Position numbers and translations under genes: made by a program | Origin: Streptosporangiaceae bacterium | GTDB taxonomy: Bacteria > Actinomycetota > Actinomycetes > Streptosporangiales > Streptosporangiaceae | Length of the DNA: 12,409 nucleotides | Assembly: GCA_030040815.1 (NCBI GenBank) | Contig: JASHSZ010000656.1 | Location: forward strand, 1-12,409 | Direction: 5' to 3' | Shown here: positions 6,594-12,409 of the stretch, in pieces | Layout of the letters: each line of letters begins with the position of its first letter | Numbering within the stretch: position 1 is the first letter of the stretch | The notes under the pieces: model-generated | Databases searched by the model: none | The model's input: only the letters and a program-made list of their open reading frames with translations | What the model was told of the DNA's origin: nothing

Positions 6594-7301
6594 CTAGCTG
6601 GTCGGAATCGTCAGCAGTACCTTGCCGCTCGCGGTGAGCTGGAAACTGCGGACCGAACCGGACGCTGCCCGGGACGCGACCGAGTACCACCACTGTCGGC
6701 CATAGTCCGGCTGTATCGTCCAGGTGCCTGCATAGGTCCTGCCATTCGGGCCAACCATCCAGAACTGGCACGTGGTGCCGGCCCGGATGCCGTTGACCTG
6801 CACGCGCATGGTTGTGCCGCCCCACGGCGACGCGGCGTAGTCGACCACCGCGGCCACGCCGGTGCGAGTGTTGGCGGCGCTGGCCACCGCCGTGTGCGCG
6901 GGCGGGGCCGGCATGGCCAGTTCCACGGCAGCCGTGGCTCCGGCGGCTGCGATCGCAGCCGCGGCCGCTACCGTAATGGCGCCGCGCCACAGCCGGCTGC
7001 GGCGACGCAGCGAGACCTTCCTGAGCAGCGAGTTCAGCAGGTCGCCAGGAGGCGGTGGATCCTCGTCGAGCGCGCCGGACTCCAGACCAAGGCGCTCCAC
7101 GTCCGGGGTCGGCACCCGGCTCAGCATGGCCGGCAGACCGGCCAGCCCGGCAAGCTCGTCCCGGCAGGCCTGGCAGCCCGTCAGGTGCTCGTCTACAACG
7201 GACCGCTCGGCCGGATCGATCGCGCCAACGACATACACGCCGAGCAGATGCCGGAACTCCCGGCAGCCGCCGACACCGTTGTTGCTGTCCTTCATCGTCA
7301 T
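6594..7301 (-). CDS. Zinc-binding anti-sigma factor (RslA/RskA-like)
   Basis: A 235-residue single-pass membrane anti-sigma factor. The N-terminal zinc-finger anti-sigma domain has Cys13 and HLTGCQAC with His39, Cys43 and Cys46, the HxxxCxxC pattern of ZAS proteins. Oxidation of these thiols releases the sigma factor in RsrA/RslA-type members. After a linker, an Ala-rich membrane helix (about 107-129) leads to an extracytoplasmic domain of about 100 residues with TTCQFWMVGPNGRTYAGTW, similar to RskA-type C-terminal domains. The ATG overlaps the sigma stop by four bases (ATGA), as expected for a cognate pair made in fixed ratio. An alternative ATG is two codons in. Whether the trigger is redox or proteolytic cannot be told from sequence. 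Confidence 0.92.
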   Translation of the reverse strand: MTMKDSNNGVGGCREFRHLLGVYVVGAIDPAERSVVDEHLTGCQACRDELAGLAGLPAMLSRVPTPDVERLGLESGALDEDPPPPGDLLNSLLRKVSLRRRSRLWRGAITVAAAAAIAAAGATAAVELAMPAPPAHTAVASAANTRTGVAAVVDYAASPWGGTTMRVQVNGIRAGTTCQFWMVGPNGRTYAGTWTIQPDYGRQWWYSVASRAASGSVRSFQLTASGKVLLTIPTS

Positions 7302-7843
7302 GGCGCCAGCCCCCGCTCTTCCAGCGCCAGCCGAAGCGCGCGCAGTGCGTAGTACGTGCGGGACTTGACGGTCCCGGCCGGCACGCCCAGGGTGGCCGCC
7401 GTCTCCGCGACCGATTTGCCGCGGTAGTACGTTTCCAGCAGCACCCGCTTGTGTTCTGGCTGCAGCGAGAGGAGCGCGTTCGCGACCGCCCAGGATTCCA
7501 GTGCTCGCTCCGCTTCATCAGGTGCCGGCCGCATCTCAAGCGCTGCCTCGCCAACCTCATGCGGCCGGGCACGGCGAGCCCGGTACGAATCGATGGCGAG
7601 GTTACGCGCTACGGCAAACAGCCAGGGCCTGGCCGGCCGGTCGGCGATGGCCTCGGGGTGCTGCCACGCCCGGAGCAGCGTCTCTTGCACGATGTCCTCG
7701 GCGCGCTGCCGGTCGCCGCTCATCAGATGAACCGCGTACCTGAGCAGCGGCCCAGCGTGCTCGGCGTAGAGCGCGCGGACAAGCTCCTCGTCGGATGCCA
7801 TCCGCGAGGAGTCGCCGCCGTTCGCGCCGCCAGCGCCCGCCAT
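7298..7843 (-). CDS. sigL: ECF sigma factor, SigL-like
   Basis: A 181-residue extracytoplasmic-function sigma factor. Region 2 (about 24-92) contains [31 protein letters not shown] and [21 protein letters not shown], and region 4 (about 118-172) contains [32 protein letters not shown] and [13 protein letters not shown]. This closely resembles M. tuberculosis SigL. No extra C-terminal domain is present. The ATG at 7843 is chosen because a TGAACC-N16-CGTACT promoter ends seven bases upstream, giving a leaderless mRNA and autoregulation. A GTG at 7879 (193 residues) would put the -35 element inside the gene, and an ATG at 7801 (167 residues) would still include region 2. None has a good ribosome site. 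Confidence 0.9.
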   Translation of the reverse strand: MAGAGGANGGDSSRMASDEELVRALYAEHAGPLLRYAVHLMSGDRQRAEDIVQETLLRAWQHPEAIADRPARPWLFAVARNLAIDSYRARRARPHEVGEAALEMRPAPDEAERALESWAVANALLSLQPEHKRVLLETYYRGKSVAETAATLGVPAGTVKSRTYYALRALRLALEERGLAP

Positions 7844-7850
7844 ACCCGTT

Positions 7851-7878
7851 AGTACGCGCACACCGGCGTCCTGGTTCA
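7851..7878 (-). promoter_or_regulatory. ECF (SigL-type) promoter for the sigma operon
   Basis: On the minus strand TGAACC (7878-7873) and CGTACT (7856-7851) are separated by exactly 16 bases. This agrees with the TGAACC-N16-CGT consensus reported for M. tuberculosis SigL. It lies immediately upstream of the SigL-like gene, so positive autoregulation is the simplest reading. Transcription would start at or one base before the ATG at 7843. Confidence 0.65.
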
Positions 7879-7916
7879 CCGGTCCGTCAGCATGTTTCGA
7901 GCGGGTGATCCGCGGA

Positions 7917-8174
7917 TTAGCCCCCGGCGAACGGCGGCAGCACCTCGATCACAGTGTCATCGCGCAGCTCGACCGTCTCCGCGGCACGGCGGCCGACAGG
8001 CGCACCGTCGACGAGGAACGAGGACCGGGCGATAACCGCTCGCAGCCGGGCGCGGTCGTCGGGTTCGGTGACCGCCGCGAGCGCGGCAGCCAGCGTGTCC
8101 GCGGTAACCCGCTGCTCGGACACCCCGGCAGCCTCCTTCGCGGCTGCCCAGTAGCGCACGGTCACGATGGCCAT
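7917..8174 (-). CDS. MoaD/ThiS-family sulfur carrier protein
   Basis: An 85-residue beta-grasp protein: it opens with [17 protein letters not shown], typical of MoaD, continues through [15 protein letters not shown] and ends [11 protein letters not shown]. The terminal Gly-Gly is the site where such carriers are adenylated and thiocarboxylated to hand sulfur to molybdopterin, thiazole or cysteine synthesis. GAGG lies nine bases before the ATG at 8174. No E1-like MoeB/MoeZ partner is in the window. It is transcribed toward the sigma operon, 73 bp from the sigma ATG, and is divergent from glnR. Placement near CysA-type rhodanese suggests sulfur supply; the acceptor pathway is unknown. Confidence 0.88.
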   Translation of the reverse strand: MAIVTVRYWAAAKEAAGVSEQRVTADTLAAALAAVTEPDDRARLRAVIARSSFLVDGAPVGRRAAETVELRDDTVIEVLPPFAGG

Positions 8175-8270
8175 GTCAGCTATCCTCGCCTATGGCGGCC
8201 CTGGACGACGACGACCTGGGTGTGGGAGCGGAGCGTGCCGGCGGTGCCGCCGGGGCCGGAGGTGCAGCGG
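8175..8270. promoter_or_regulatory. Divergent control region between the moaD-like gene and glnR
   Basis: This 96-bp gap must serve two outward-facing genes. A plus-strand TATCCT (8181-8186) is a possible -10 for glnR, but no convincing -35 accompanies it. The only firm element is the glnR Shine-Dalgarno GGAGGT (8258-8263). No GlnR-type operator is obvious. Confidence 0.35.
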
Positions 8271-9149
8271 TTGAGCAACGTCCTGGTGCTCACCAGCGGG
8301 CGGGAGCCGCCCGCCGACATCCTGCCGTCGCTGAGCCTGCTGCGGCACACGGTCCGGGTGGCGCCGGCCGCGCCTGAGCACGTCCTCGCCGGTGCGGCAC
8401 CGGACGCGGTTTTCGTCGACGGCCGGCGTGACCTCGTGCTGGCCAGGCGCCTGCTGCTGGTGTTGCGTGCCGCTGCCGCCACTGTGCCGGTCATCCTCAT
8501 CGTGACCGACGGCGGCTGGGCGGCGATTTCGGCCGACTGGGGTGCAGACGACCTGATCCTGCACACCGCGGGGCCTGCCGAGGTGGAGGCCAGGCTCCGG
8601 CTGGTCATCGGTCGCCGAGGGCGGGCGGCCGCTCAGCGCCCGGACGAGATCCGTTCCGGCGGGCTCGTCGTGAACGAGGCGACGTATTCGGCCCGGATGA
8701 ACGGTCGCTTGCTCGATCTGACCTTCAAGGAGTTCGAGCTGCTCAAGTTCCTGGCCCAGCGTCCCGGCCGCGTCTTCACCAGAGCGCAGCTGCTGCAGGA
8801 GGTCTGGGGTTACGACTACTTCGGTGGCACCCGAACCGTGGACGTGCACGTGCGCCGGCTGCGGGCCAAGCTCGGCGCCGAGAACGAGGAGTTGATCGGC
8901 ACCGTCCGTAACGTCGGCTACCGGTTCGTGCCGGTCAAGTCGGGCGCTGCCGAGGCCGAGGACATCGGTGGTGGCGATGAGGGCGCTGAGGACGCTGACG
9001 GCGCTGGCGGCGCTGGCGGCGCTGACGGCGCTGGCGGCTCGGGCGACGGTCCCGGCCTGCTGGCCGACGACGCCGGTCGTGCCCGGCTGACTGGAGCCGA
9101 CCGGATTGGCCCGGCGGTCCACTCGTCGGTGGCGCATGCTGACGCCTAG
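8271..9149 (+). CDS. glnR: Nitrogen regulator GlnR (OmpR-type, atypical receiver)
   Basis: A 292-residue transcription factor controlling nitrogen assimilation genes in actinobacteria. The N-terminal receiver-like domain (about 1-112) lacks the usual acidic pocket but keeps the GlnR motif VDGRRD with Asp50 and Arg52. The C-terminal winged helix (about 147-222) contains [50 protein letters not shown] and NVGYRFV, nearly as I recall for Streptomyces GlnR. The TTG start at 8271 has GGAGGT seven bases upstream and places the key aspartate at position 50, as in characterised GlnR; upstream in-frame GTGs lack this support. After the winged helix comes a tail of about 70 residues that is low-complexity (Ala/Gly/Asp). 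GlnR works without classical phosphorylation. mshD follows 33 bp downstream. Confidence 0.96.
   Translation: MSNVLVLTSGREPPADILPSLSLLRHTVRVAPAAPEHVLAGAAPDAVFVDGRRDLVLARRLLLVLRAAAATVPVILIVTDGGWAAISADWGADDLILHTAGPAEVEARLRLVIGRRGRAAAQRPDEIRSGGLVVNEATYSARMNGRLLDLTFKEFELLKFLAQRPGRVFTRAQLLQEVWGYDYFGGTRTVDVHVRRLRAKLGAENEELIGTVRNVGYRFVPVKSGAAEAEDIGGGDEGAEDADGAGGAGGADGAGGSGDGPGLLADDAGRARLTGADRIGPAVHSSVAHADA
8985..9038 (+). repeat. 9-bp minisatellite in the glnR tail
   Basis: Six consecutive 9-bp units of the form GCTGRSGRC encode [18 protein letters not shown], beyond the DNA-binding domain. Unit number probably varies between relatives by slippage. It lies outside any conserved part of GlnR. Confidence 0.85.
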
Positions 9150-9182
9150 CCCGGTCGAGGCCGTCGGCGCGGGGCCGGCCTG

Positions 9183-10208
9183 ATGGCAGGCGCGCCCGTC
9201 GCTGCTGACACCGACGGCCAGGATGACGGCCGGGTCCGGGTCTGGGCCAGCGGCTCCCTGCCGCCGACGGATGCGGCTGCGGTTCTGCAGCTCGTCAGCG
9301 AGGCCGCGCACGCCGACGGCGTCAGTCCGCTGTCCGAGCACGTCGTGCTGCACCTGACGTACGGCGGCGACCCAGCGGGCCGCGACGTCTTGCTGTGGTA
9401 CGGGGGCAGGCTGGCTGGCTACGGGCACCTCGATCCCACCGACCGGGTCGAAGGGCCGGCGGCCGAGATGGTCATCCGGCCGGCGCTGCGCAGGCGCGGG
9501 CTCGGCCGAGCGGTAGGCCGCGCCCTGGTCAGCGAGGCCGACGGAGCGGATCTGCGACTGTGGGCGCACGGTGACCTGCCAGCTGCGGCCAGGCTGGCAG
9601 CGGCGGTGGGCTTCCATCGCTCCCGCGCGTTGTGGCAGATGCGCAGATCGCTGTCTGCCGAGATCCCCGCGCCGCAACTGCCCGCCGGGATATCGGTGCG
9701 CACGTTCCGGGTCGGGCTGGACGAGGACGCCTGGCTCGCCCTCAACCGCCGGGCTTTCGCTCGGCACCCGGAACAGGGCGCCTGGACCAGGTCCGACCTC
9801 GAGCTGCGCGAGCGCGAGCCGTGGTTCGACCAGGCAGGGTTCTTTCTCGCCGAGCGCGACGGCACGCTGGCCGGCTTCCACTGGACTAAGGTGCACGGCA
9901 GCCTCCGCCGCGACACGCCCGCGGCGGACGGCGGCGCGGCGCACGCCACGAGCGACCGCGAGCGCGAGGCGATCGGCGAGGTCTATGTCGTCGGGGTCGA
10001 TCCGGGCGAGCAGGGCACCGGACTCGGCCGGGCGCTCACGCTGATCGGCATGCGCCACCTGCGCAGCCTGGGGCTCGCCGAGGTGATGCTCTACGTGGAC
10101 GAGTCAAACACCGCCGCGATCGGCCTCTACGCTTCGCTGGGCCTTGAGCATTCCGGCACCGATGTCATGTTCTCGCGCGAGGACCCCGAGCCCGCAGCCG
10201 AAGGCTGA
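9183..10208 (+). CDS. mshD: Mycothiol synthase MshD
   Basis: A 341-residue tandem GNAT acetyltransferase that adds the acetyl group of acetyl-CoA to Cys-GlcN-Ins, the last step of mycothiol synthesis. The N-terminal GNAT domain (about 17-155) has the acetyl-CoA loop VIRPALRRRGLGRAV (97-111). The C-terminal catalytic domain (about 168-330) has EVYVVGVDPGEQGTGLGRAL (266-285), the residues seen in characterised MshD, then MLYVDESNTAAIGLYASLGL (302-321). The start ATG at 9183 lies 33 bp after glnR and has only a weak ribosome site, so co-expression with glnR is likely. glnR next to mshD is also found in M. tuberculosis. Its presence predicts mycothiol as the main small thiol. Confidence 0.95.
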   Translation: MAGAPVAADTDGQDDGRVRVWASGSLPPTDAAAVLQLVSEAAHADGVSPLSEHVVLHLTYGGDPAGRDVLLWYGGRLAGYGHLDPTDRVEGPAAEMVIRPALRRRGLGRAVGRALVSEADGADLRLWAHGDLPAAARLAAAVGFHRSRALWQMRRSLSAEIPAPQLPAGISVRTFRVGLDEDAWLALNRRAFARHPEQGAWTRSDLELREREPWFDQAGFFLAERDGTLAGFHWTKVHGSLRRDTPAADGGAAHATSDREREAIGEVYVVGVDPGEQGTGLGRALTLIGMRHLRSLGLAEVMLYVDESNTAAIGLYASLGLEHSGTDVMFSREDPEPAAEG

Positions 10209-10220
10209 CCAGGACCTGGC

Positions 10221-10394
10221 TCAGCAGGCGCTGGCCTCGGCGCTGGCGCGCTTGCGCAGGCCGAGCACCTCGTCGATCTGCTCGGTCGTCAGCGGGCCGT
10301 CGGCGATCGCGACAGCGCTCAGCACCTCGGCGTAGAGCTCGATCTCCTCGAGCGCCACCGCGTCGTGAAGGCGGAGGTCGACGTCCTCCCGCAC
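10221..10394 (-). CDS. Small uncharacterised acidic protein (57 aa)
   Basis: A 57-codon gene starting at GTG (10394) with GGGGAGG seven bases upstream. The product begins MREDVDLRLHDAVALEEIE, continues LYAEVLSAVAIADGPLTTEQ and IDEVLGLRKR, and ends in cysteine. It looks like two helices separated by a GPLT turn, with an EIELYAEV helix and a TTEQIDEVLGL helix; this pattern occurs in small actinobacterial hypothetical proteins as I recall them. No transmembrane segment or catalytic motif is seen. It converges with mshD across a 12-bp gap that is nearly all palindrome (CCAGG-A-CCTGG, 10209-10219). Function unknown. The strong ribosome site and absence of a better antisense gene support it. Confidence 0.7.
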   Translation of the reverse strand: MREDVDLRLHDAVALEEIELYAEVLSAVAIADGPLTTEQIDEVLGLRKRASAEASAC

Positions 10395-10597
10395 GTGCGC
10401 ACCTCCCCGGTGCCGAGCTGGGTCATGGCCCGATCGCGTAACCCCCGTAACAGGCAGGCTAACGGCAGCCCCTAGCCGCGCACATGACTCAACAGGGCCA
10501 TTTCCGGTACCACCCGCGATAGCCAGTCCCGCGACCGCCGACTGACCGCGGCGGCGGCCGCCGGCTCGCGCCCGGACAGCGGGGATGCCGACGGTAC

Positions 10598-11149
10598 CTA
10601 GTGCGGGTCGCTCCGCTGCCCGGACCAGGTCGCCGCGCGATGTCGGGCGGCACGCTGCGCGTAGTGGGCGGCGGTGTTCGCGAAGGACTGCCGGTCAGCG
10701 TCGGTCAGCTCGCGTACGACGCGGCACGGCGTGCCGGCTACCAGGACGCCCGCCGGCAGCCGGACGCCGGGCAGCACCACGGTCCCGGCTGCGACCAGCG
10801 TCCCCGCGCCGACTCTCGCGCGGCCCAGCACGATCGCCCCGATCCCGATCAGCGCGCCGGTCTCAATGTGCGCGCCATGCACGGTCGCGTGGTGGCCGAG
10901 ACTGACCCGGTCTTCCAGCATCGCCGGCTCCCCCGGGTCCACGTGCAGGCAGCACAGATCCTGGATGTTGCACTCGGCGCCGACGACGATCTCGGCGTCA
11001 TCAGCGCGCAGCACGGAGCCGTACCAGACGGATGACGCGCGGCCCAGCGTCACGCGACCGATAATCACGGCACCCGGCGCCACCCAGGCATCCGGGTGCA
11101 GCGACGGTGCGGCGCCGTCCAGCGACCCGACAAGATGTTCGGGGTGCAC
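10598..11149 (-). CDS. Gamma-class carbonic anhydrase-like hexapeptide protein
   Basis: A 183-residue left-handed beta-helix protein. Hexapeptide turns run from about residue 18 to 140 (APGAVIIGRVTLGR, VWYGSVLRADDAEIVVG, LIGIGAIVLG, RVGAGTLVAAGTVVLPGV). Three histidines match the zinc-ligand pattern of gamma carbonic anhydrases: His69 in CLHVD, and His86 and His91 in GHHATVHG. A C-terminal helix follows (about 147-172). Members of this group (YrdA/PaaY/CaiE-like) may hydrate CO2 or be inactive. The GTG start at 11149 has GGAGA about 12 bases upstream; the next upstream frame is closed. It is a single gene in this window, with the 57-residue gene 203 bp downstream on the same strand. Confidence 0.92.
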   Translation of the reverse strand: MHPEHLVGSLDGAAPSLHPDAWVAPGAVIIGRVTLGRASSVWYGSVLRADDAEIVVGAECNIQDLCCLHVDPGEPAMLEDRVSLGHHATVHGAHIETGALIGIGAIVLGRARVGAGTLVAAGTVVLPGVRLPAGVLVAGTPCRVVRELTDADRQSFANTAAHYAQRAARHRAATWSGQRSDPH

Positions 11150-11337
11150 GAGTCAGACCATTCTCCGTGGGCGCTGCGCACCCGGTCGTGCGCCACCCGA
11201 TTGTCGCACCGGCGGGCGCGGCGCGGTGGTTCGCGGCCGGCAACGGCCGACATGACCAGGAATCACACAGCAAACAAGATAAATAACTAGAAAACAACGT
11301 TTCGGTTGCGGGCCAGGGAGGTTAGGGACAGAGTCGA

Positions 11338-11370
11338 AGCCCGATATCAGCACGTTCCGCGTGCCGGGCT
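11338..11370 (+). repeat. Nested hairpin upstream of the DivIVA-like gene
   Basis: AGCCCG (11338-11343) pairs with CGGGCT (11365-11370), and GCACG (11350-11354) with CGTGC (11360-11364), with a one-sided six-base bulge (ATATCA) and a five-base loop. This is an 11-pair stem about 100 bp upstream of the start codon. It could be part of a structured leader; no T-run follows. Confidence 0.5.
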
Positions 11371-11416
11371 GCGCCAGCAAGGCGCGGCCAGAGGTGTGGT
11401 AACTGCAGCAGTCTTC

Positions 11417-11450
11417 CGCGGCCGCCAGTCCCCGGGCGTCGGCGGCCGCG
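11417..11450 (+). repeat. 10-bp inverted repeat close to the DivIVA-like start
   Basis: CGCGGCCGCC (11417-11426) and GGCGGCCGCG (11441-11450) form a perfect 10-bp stem with a 14-base loop, ending 22 bp before the ATG. A small dyad CCTAT-gacgtg-ATAGG (11451-11466) follows directly and overlaps the ribosome site. If transcribed, these could affect translation start. Confidence 0.55.
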
Positions 11451-11472
11451 CCTATGACGTGATAGGTGAAAC

Positions 11473-12409
11473 ATGAGCGAGCACAGCCACCTCTCCGCCG
11501 ACCTCGGCCATGATGGCCAGTTTGCCCTCGAACGGCGCGGCTACAGCCGGATGCAGGTGGACGAGGCCATCGCCCAGCTGAGGCTGGAGACGCGCGGTTT
11601 GCAGGACGGCAGGCGTGACCTGGAGGACCGGCTATCCCAGGCGCTTGACGAGGTCGAGCGCCTCAAGCTGGAACTGTCAGCCGCACGGTCTTCGGGTCGG
11701 CCCCCGCACGAGGAGATTAGCGAGCGGATTGGACAGATACTCAAGCTGGCGGATGACGAGGCGAAGTCGCAGCGGTCCAAGGCGGATGACGAGATCGCCA
11801 AGCTCCGCACCGAGGCGCAGGCGGAGACCACAAAGCTGCGGGCCGACGCCAAGGCGGAGACTGACCGCAGCCGGGCGGAGGCACAGGAGCAGGCCGAACG
11901 CATGCTGAGCGCGGCCCAGGAGCAGGCCGAGACAACCGTGGCGCGCGCCAAGGCCGAGGCCGACAACACGCGTAAGAGCGCGGTTACCGAGGCCCAGCAG
12001 GTCATCACGGATGCAACCAAGCAGGCGGAGACGGCCGTCGCCACGGCCAAGAGCCAGGCAAAGCAGCAGCTTGACGAGGCGACTGCGCGCGCCACGGCTA
12101 TCCACGACGGCGCCGAGCGGCGGCTGAACCTGCTGACGTCCCGGCACAACGAGACGCTCCGGCGGCTCACCGAGATCCGCGACGTCGTCACGACGCTGGT
12201 GGCCGGCGAGACCGACCGCGGCTCGCTCGAGGACGAGGTGGCGCGGATTGTGGCGGGCGCGATCAGCACCGAGGGCCAGCCCGGACGGCCAGCCGGCAAC
12301 GGACGCCCCGGCGCGGCTGCCGAAGGCGGCCGGCACGCGGGCGGCACAGTCCAGCCAGAGGGCCAGCCGGCGCTATCGACCGCGCAGCGGCCGGGCATGC
12401 CCGGCGCCG
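11473..12409 (+). CDS. DivIVA-domain coiled-coil protein, C-terminus cut by window
   Basis: At least 312 codons, open to the right edge. The ATG at 11473 has AGGTG about five bases upstream. Residues 17-36 (FALERRGYSRMQVDEAIAQL) match the DivIVA-type polar-targeting motif. About 35-80 and 82-215 are long heptad-rich, charged coiled coil with repeated A-x-A-E/Q-x-A patterns (AEAQAET, ADAKAET, AAQEQAET, ARAKAEAD). A helical segment with LLTSRHNETLRRLTEIRD (about 217-235) follows, then a Gly/Pro/Gln-rich tail from about 262. This architecture suits cytoskeletal or cell-pole scaffold proteins of the Wag31/Scy/FilP kind, but it is shorter than Scy and I cannot name the orthologue. No membrane segment is seen. 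The antisense frame is a composition artefact. Confidence 0.88.
   Translation, partial: MSEHSHLSADLGHDGQFALERRGYSRMQVDEAIAQLRLETRGLQDGRRDLEDRLSQALDEVERLKLELSAARSSGRPPHEEISERIGQILKLADDEAKSQRSKADDEIAKLRTEAQAETTKLRADAKAETDRSRAEAQEQAERMLSAAQEQAETTVARAKAEADNTRKSAVTEAQQVITDATKQAETAVATAKSQAKQQLDEATARATAIHDGAERRLNLLTSRHNETLRRLTEIRDVVTTLVAGETDRGSLEDEVARIVAGAISTEGQPGRPAGNGRPGAAAEGGRHAGGTVQPEGQPALSTAQRPGMPGA

Larger units (their letters stand above)
11150..11472. other. Intergenic region between divergent carbonic anhydrase and DivIVA-like genes
   Basis: About 320 bp without a convincing gene. It contains an AT-rich island (about 11260-11300), unusual in this DNA and a plausible two-way promoter zone, followed on the plus side by two hairpins at 11338-11370 and 11417-11450. 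A 12-codon ATG frame (11252-11290) has no ribosome site. I see no tRNA or recognised riboswitch. Confidence 0.6.

Noticed and set aside
6478..7572. A 364-codon minus-strand frame in a different phase
   Set aside because: It overlaps the sigma, anti-sigma and thioredoxin genes out of frame and shows no domain.
8190..10058. A 622-codon open frame on the minus strand
   Set aside because: It lies entirely opposite glnR and mshD, whose domains are unmistakable, and its product is Arg/Gln/Gly-rich with no domain. It is a high-GC antisense artefact.
10438..10463. GTAAC-N4-GTAAC followed by CTAAC, considered as a GlnR operator
   Set aside because: GlnR boxes need GTnAC and GAAAC half-sites about six bases apart; spacing and second half-site do not fit.
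11252..11290. A 12-codon ATG frame in the AT-rich intergenic island
   Set aside because: No ribosome site, no leaderless promoter and no recognisable leader sequence.
11300..11350. Possible tRNA-like segment
   Set aside because: No acceptor stem pairing and no GGTTCGAnTCC arm could be built.
11541..12398. A 285-codon minus-strand frame
   Set aside because: It is antisense to the DivIVA-like coiled coil; its Ser/Ala-rich product is what reversed coiled-coil codons give.

Overview
The window is very GC-rich. It carries genes diagnostic of a mycothiol-producing actinobacterium: mshD, an atypical GlnR, a CysA/SseC sulfurtransferase pair and a DUF4395 membrane protein. It reads as core chromosome, with tight operons and strand-coherent blocks. 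I see no insertion sequence, integrase, CRISPR array, tRNA or rRNA. The order sseC - cysA - thioredoxin - glnR - mshD recalls the M. tuberculosis Rv0814c-Rv0819 neighbourhood, here fused to a pst phosphate operon. The species cannot be told from the sequence.

Layout. (1) Positions 1-3643, minus strand: a high-affinity phosphate transporter operon transcribed pstB-pstS-pstC-pstA, with pstA cut by the left edge. A two-unit PHO box lies about 100 bp upstream of pstB, and a cluster of strong inverted repeats sits between pstB and pstS. (2) 3863-5982, minus strand: a sulfur operon. A promoter with an apparently leaderless cysteine-containing leader peptide is followed by a hairpin, a DUF4395 membrane protein, the thiosulfate sulfurtransferase CysA, SseC (DUF1416) and a terminator. 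(3) 6036-8174, minus strand: a MoaD/ThiS-like sulfur carrier, then a SigL-type ECF sigma factor, a zinc-binding anti-sigma factor and a membrane-anchored thioredoxin. A TGAACC-N16-CGT promoter sits directly in front of the sigma gene. (4) 8271-10208, plus strand: glnR and mshD (mycothiol synthase). (5) 10221-11149, minus strand: a 57-residue uncharacterised protein and a gamma-class carbonic anhydrase-like protein. (6) 11473 to the right edge, plus strand: a DivIVA-type coiled-coil protein, incomplete.

The genes suggest a nutrient and thiol-redox island: phosphate uptake under PhoP control, nitrogen control by GlnR, sulfur transfer by CysA and a sulfur carrier, and thiol homeostasis by mycothiol, thioredoxin and a zinc anti-sigma switch. 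The least expected signals are regulatory: the leader peptide at 5815-5946, the sigma promoter that places the sigma start at a leaderless ATG (7843), and the hairpins between pstB and pstS.
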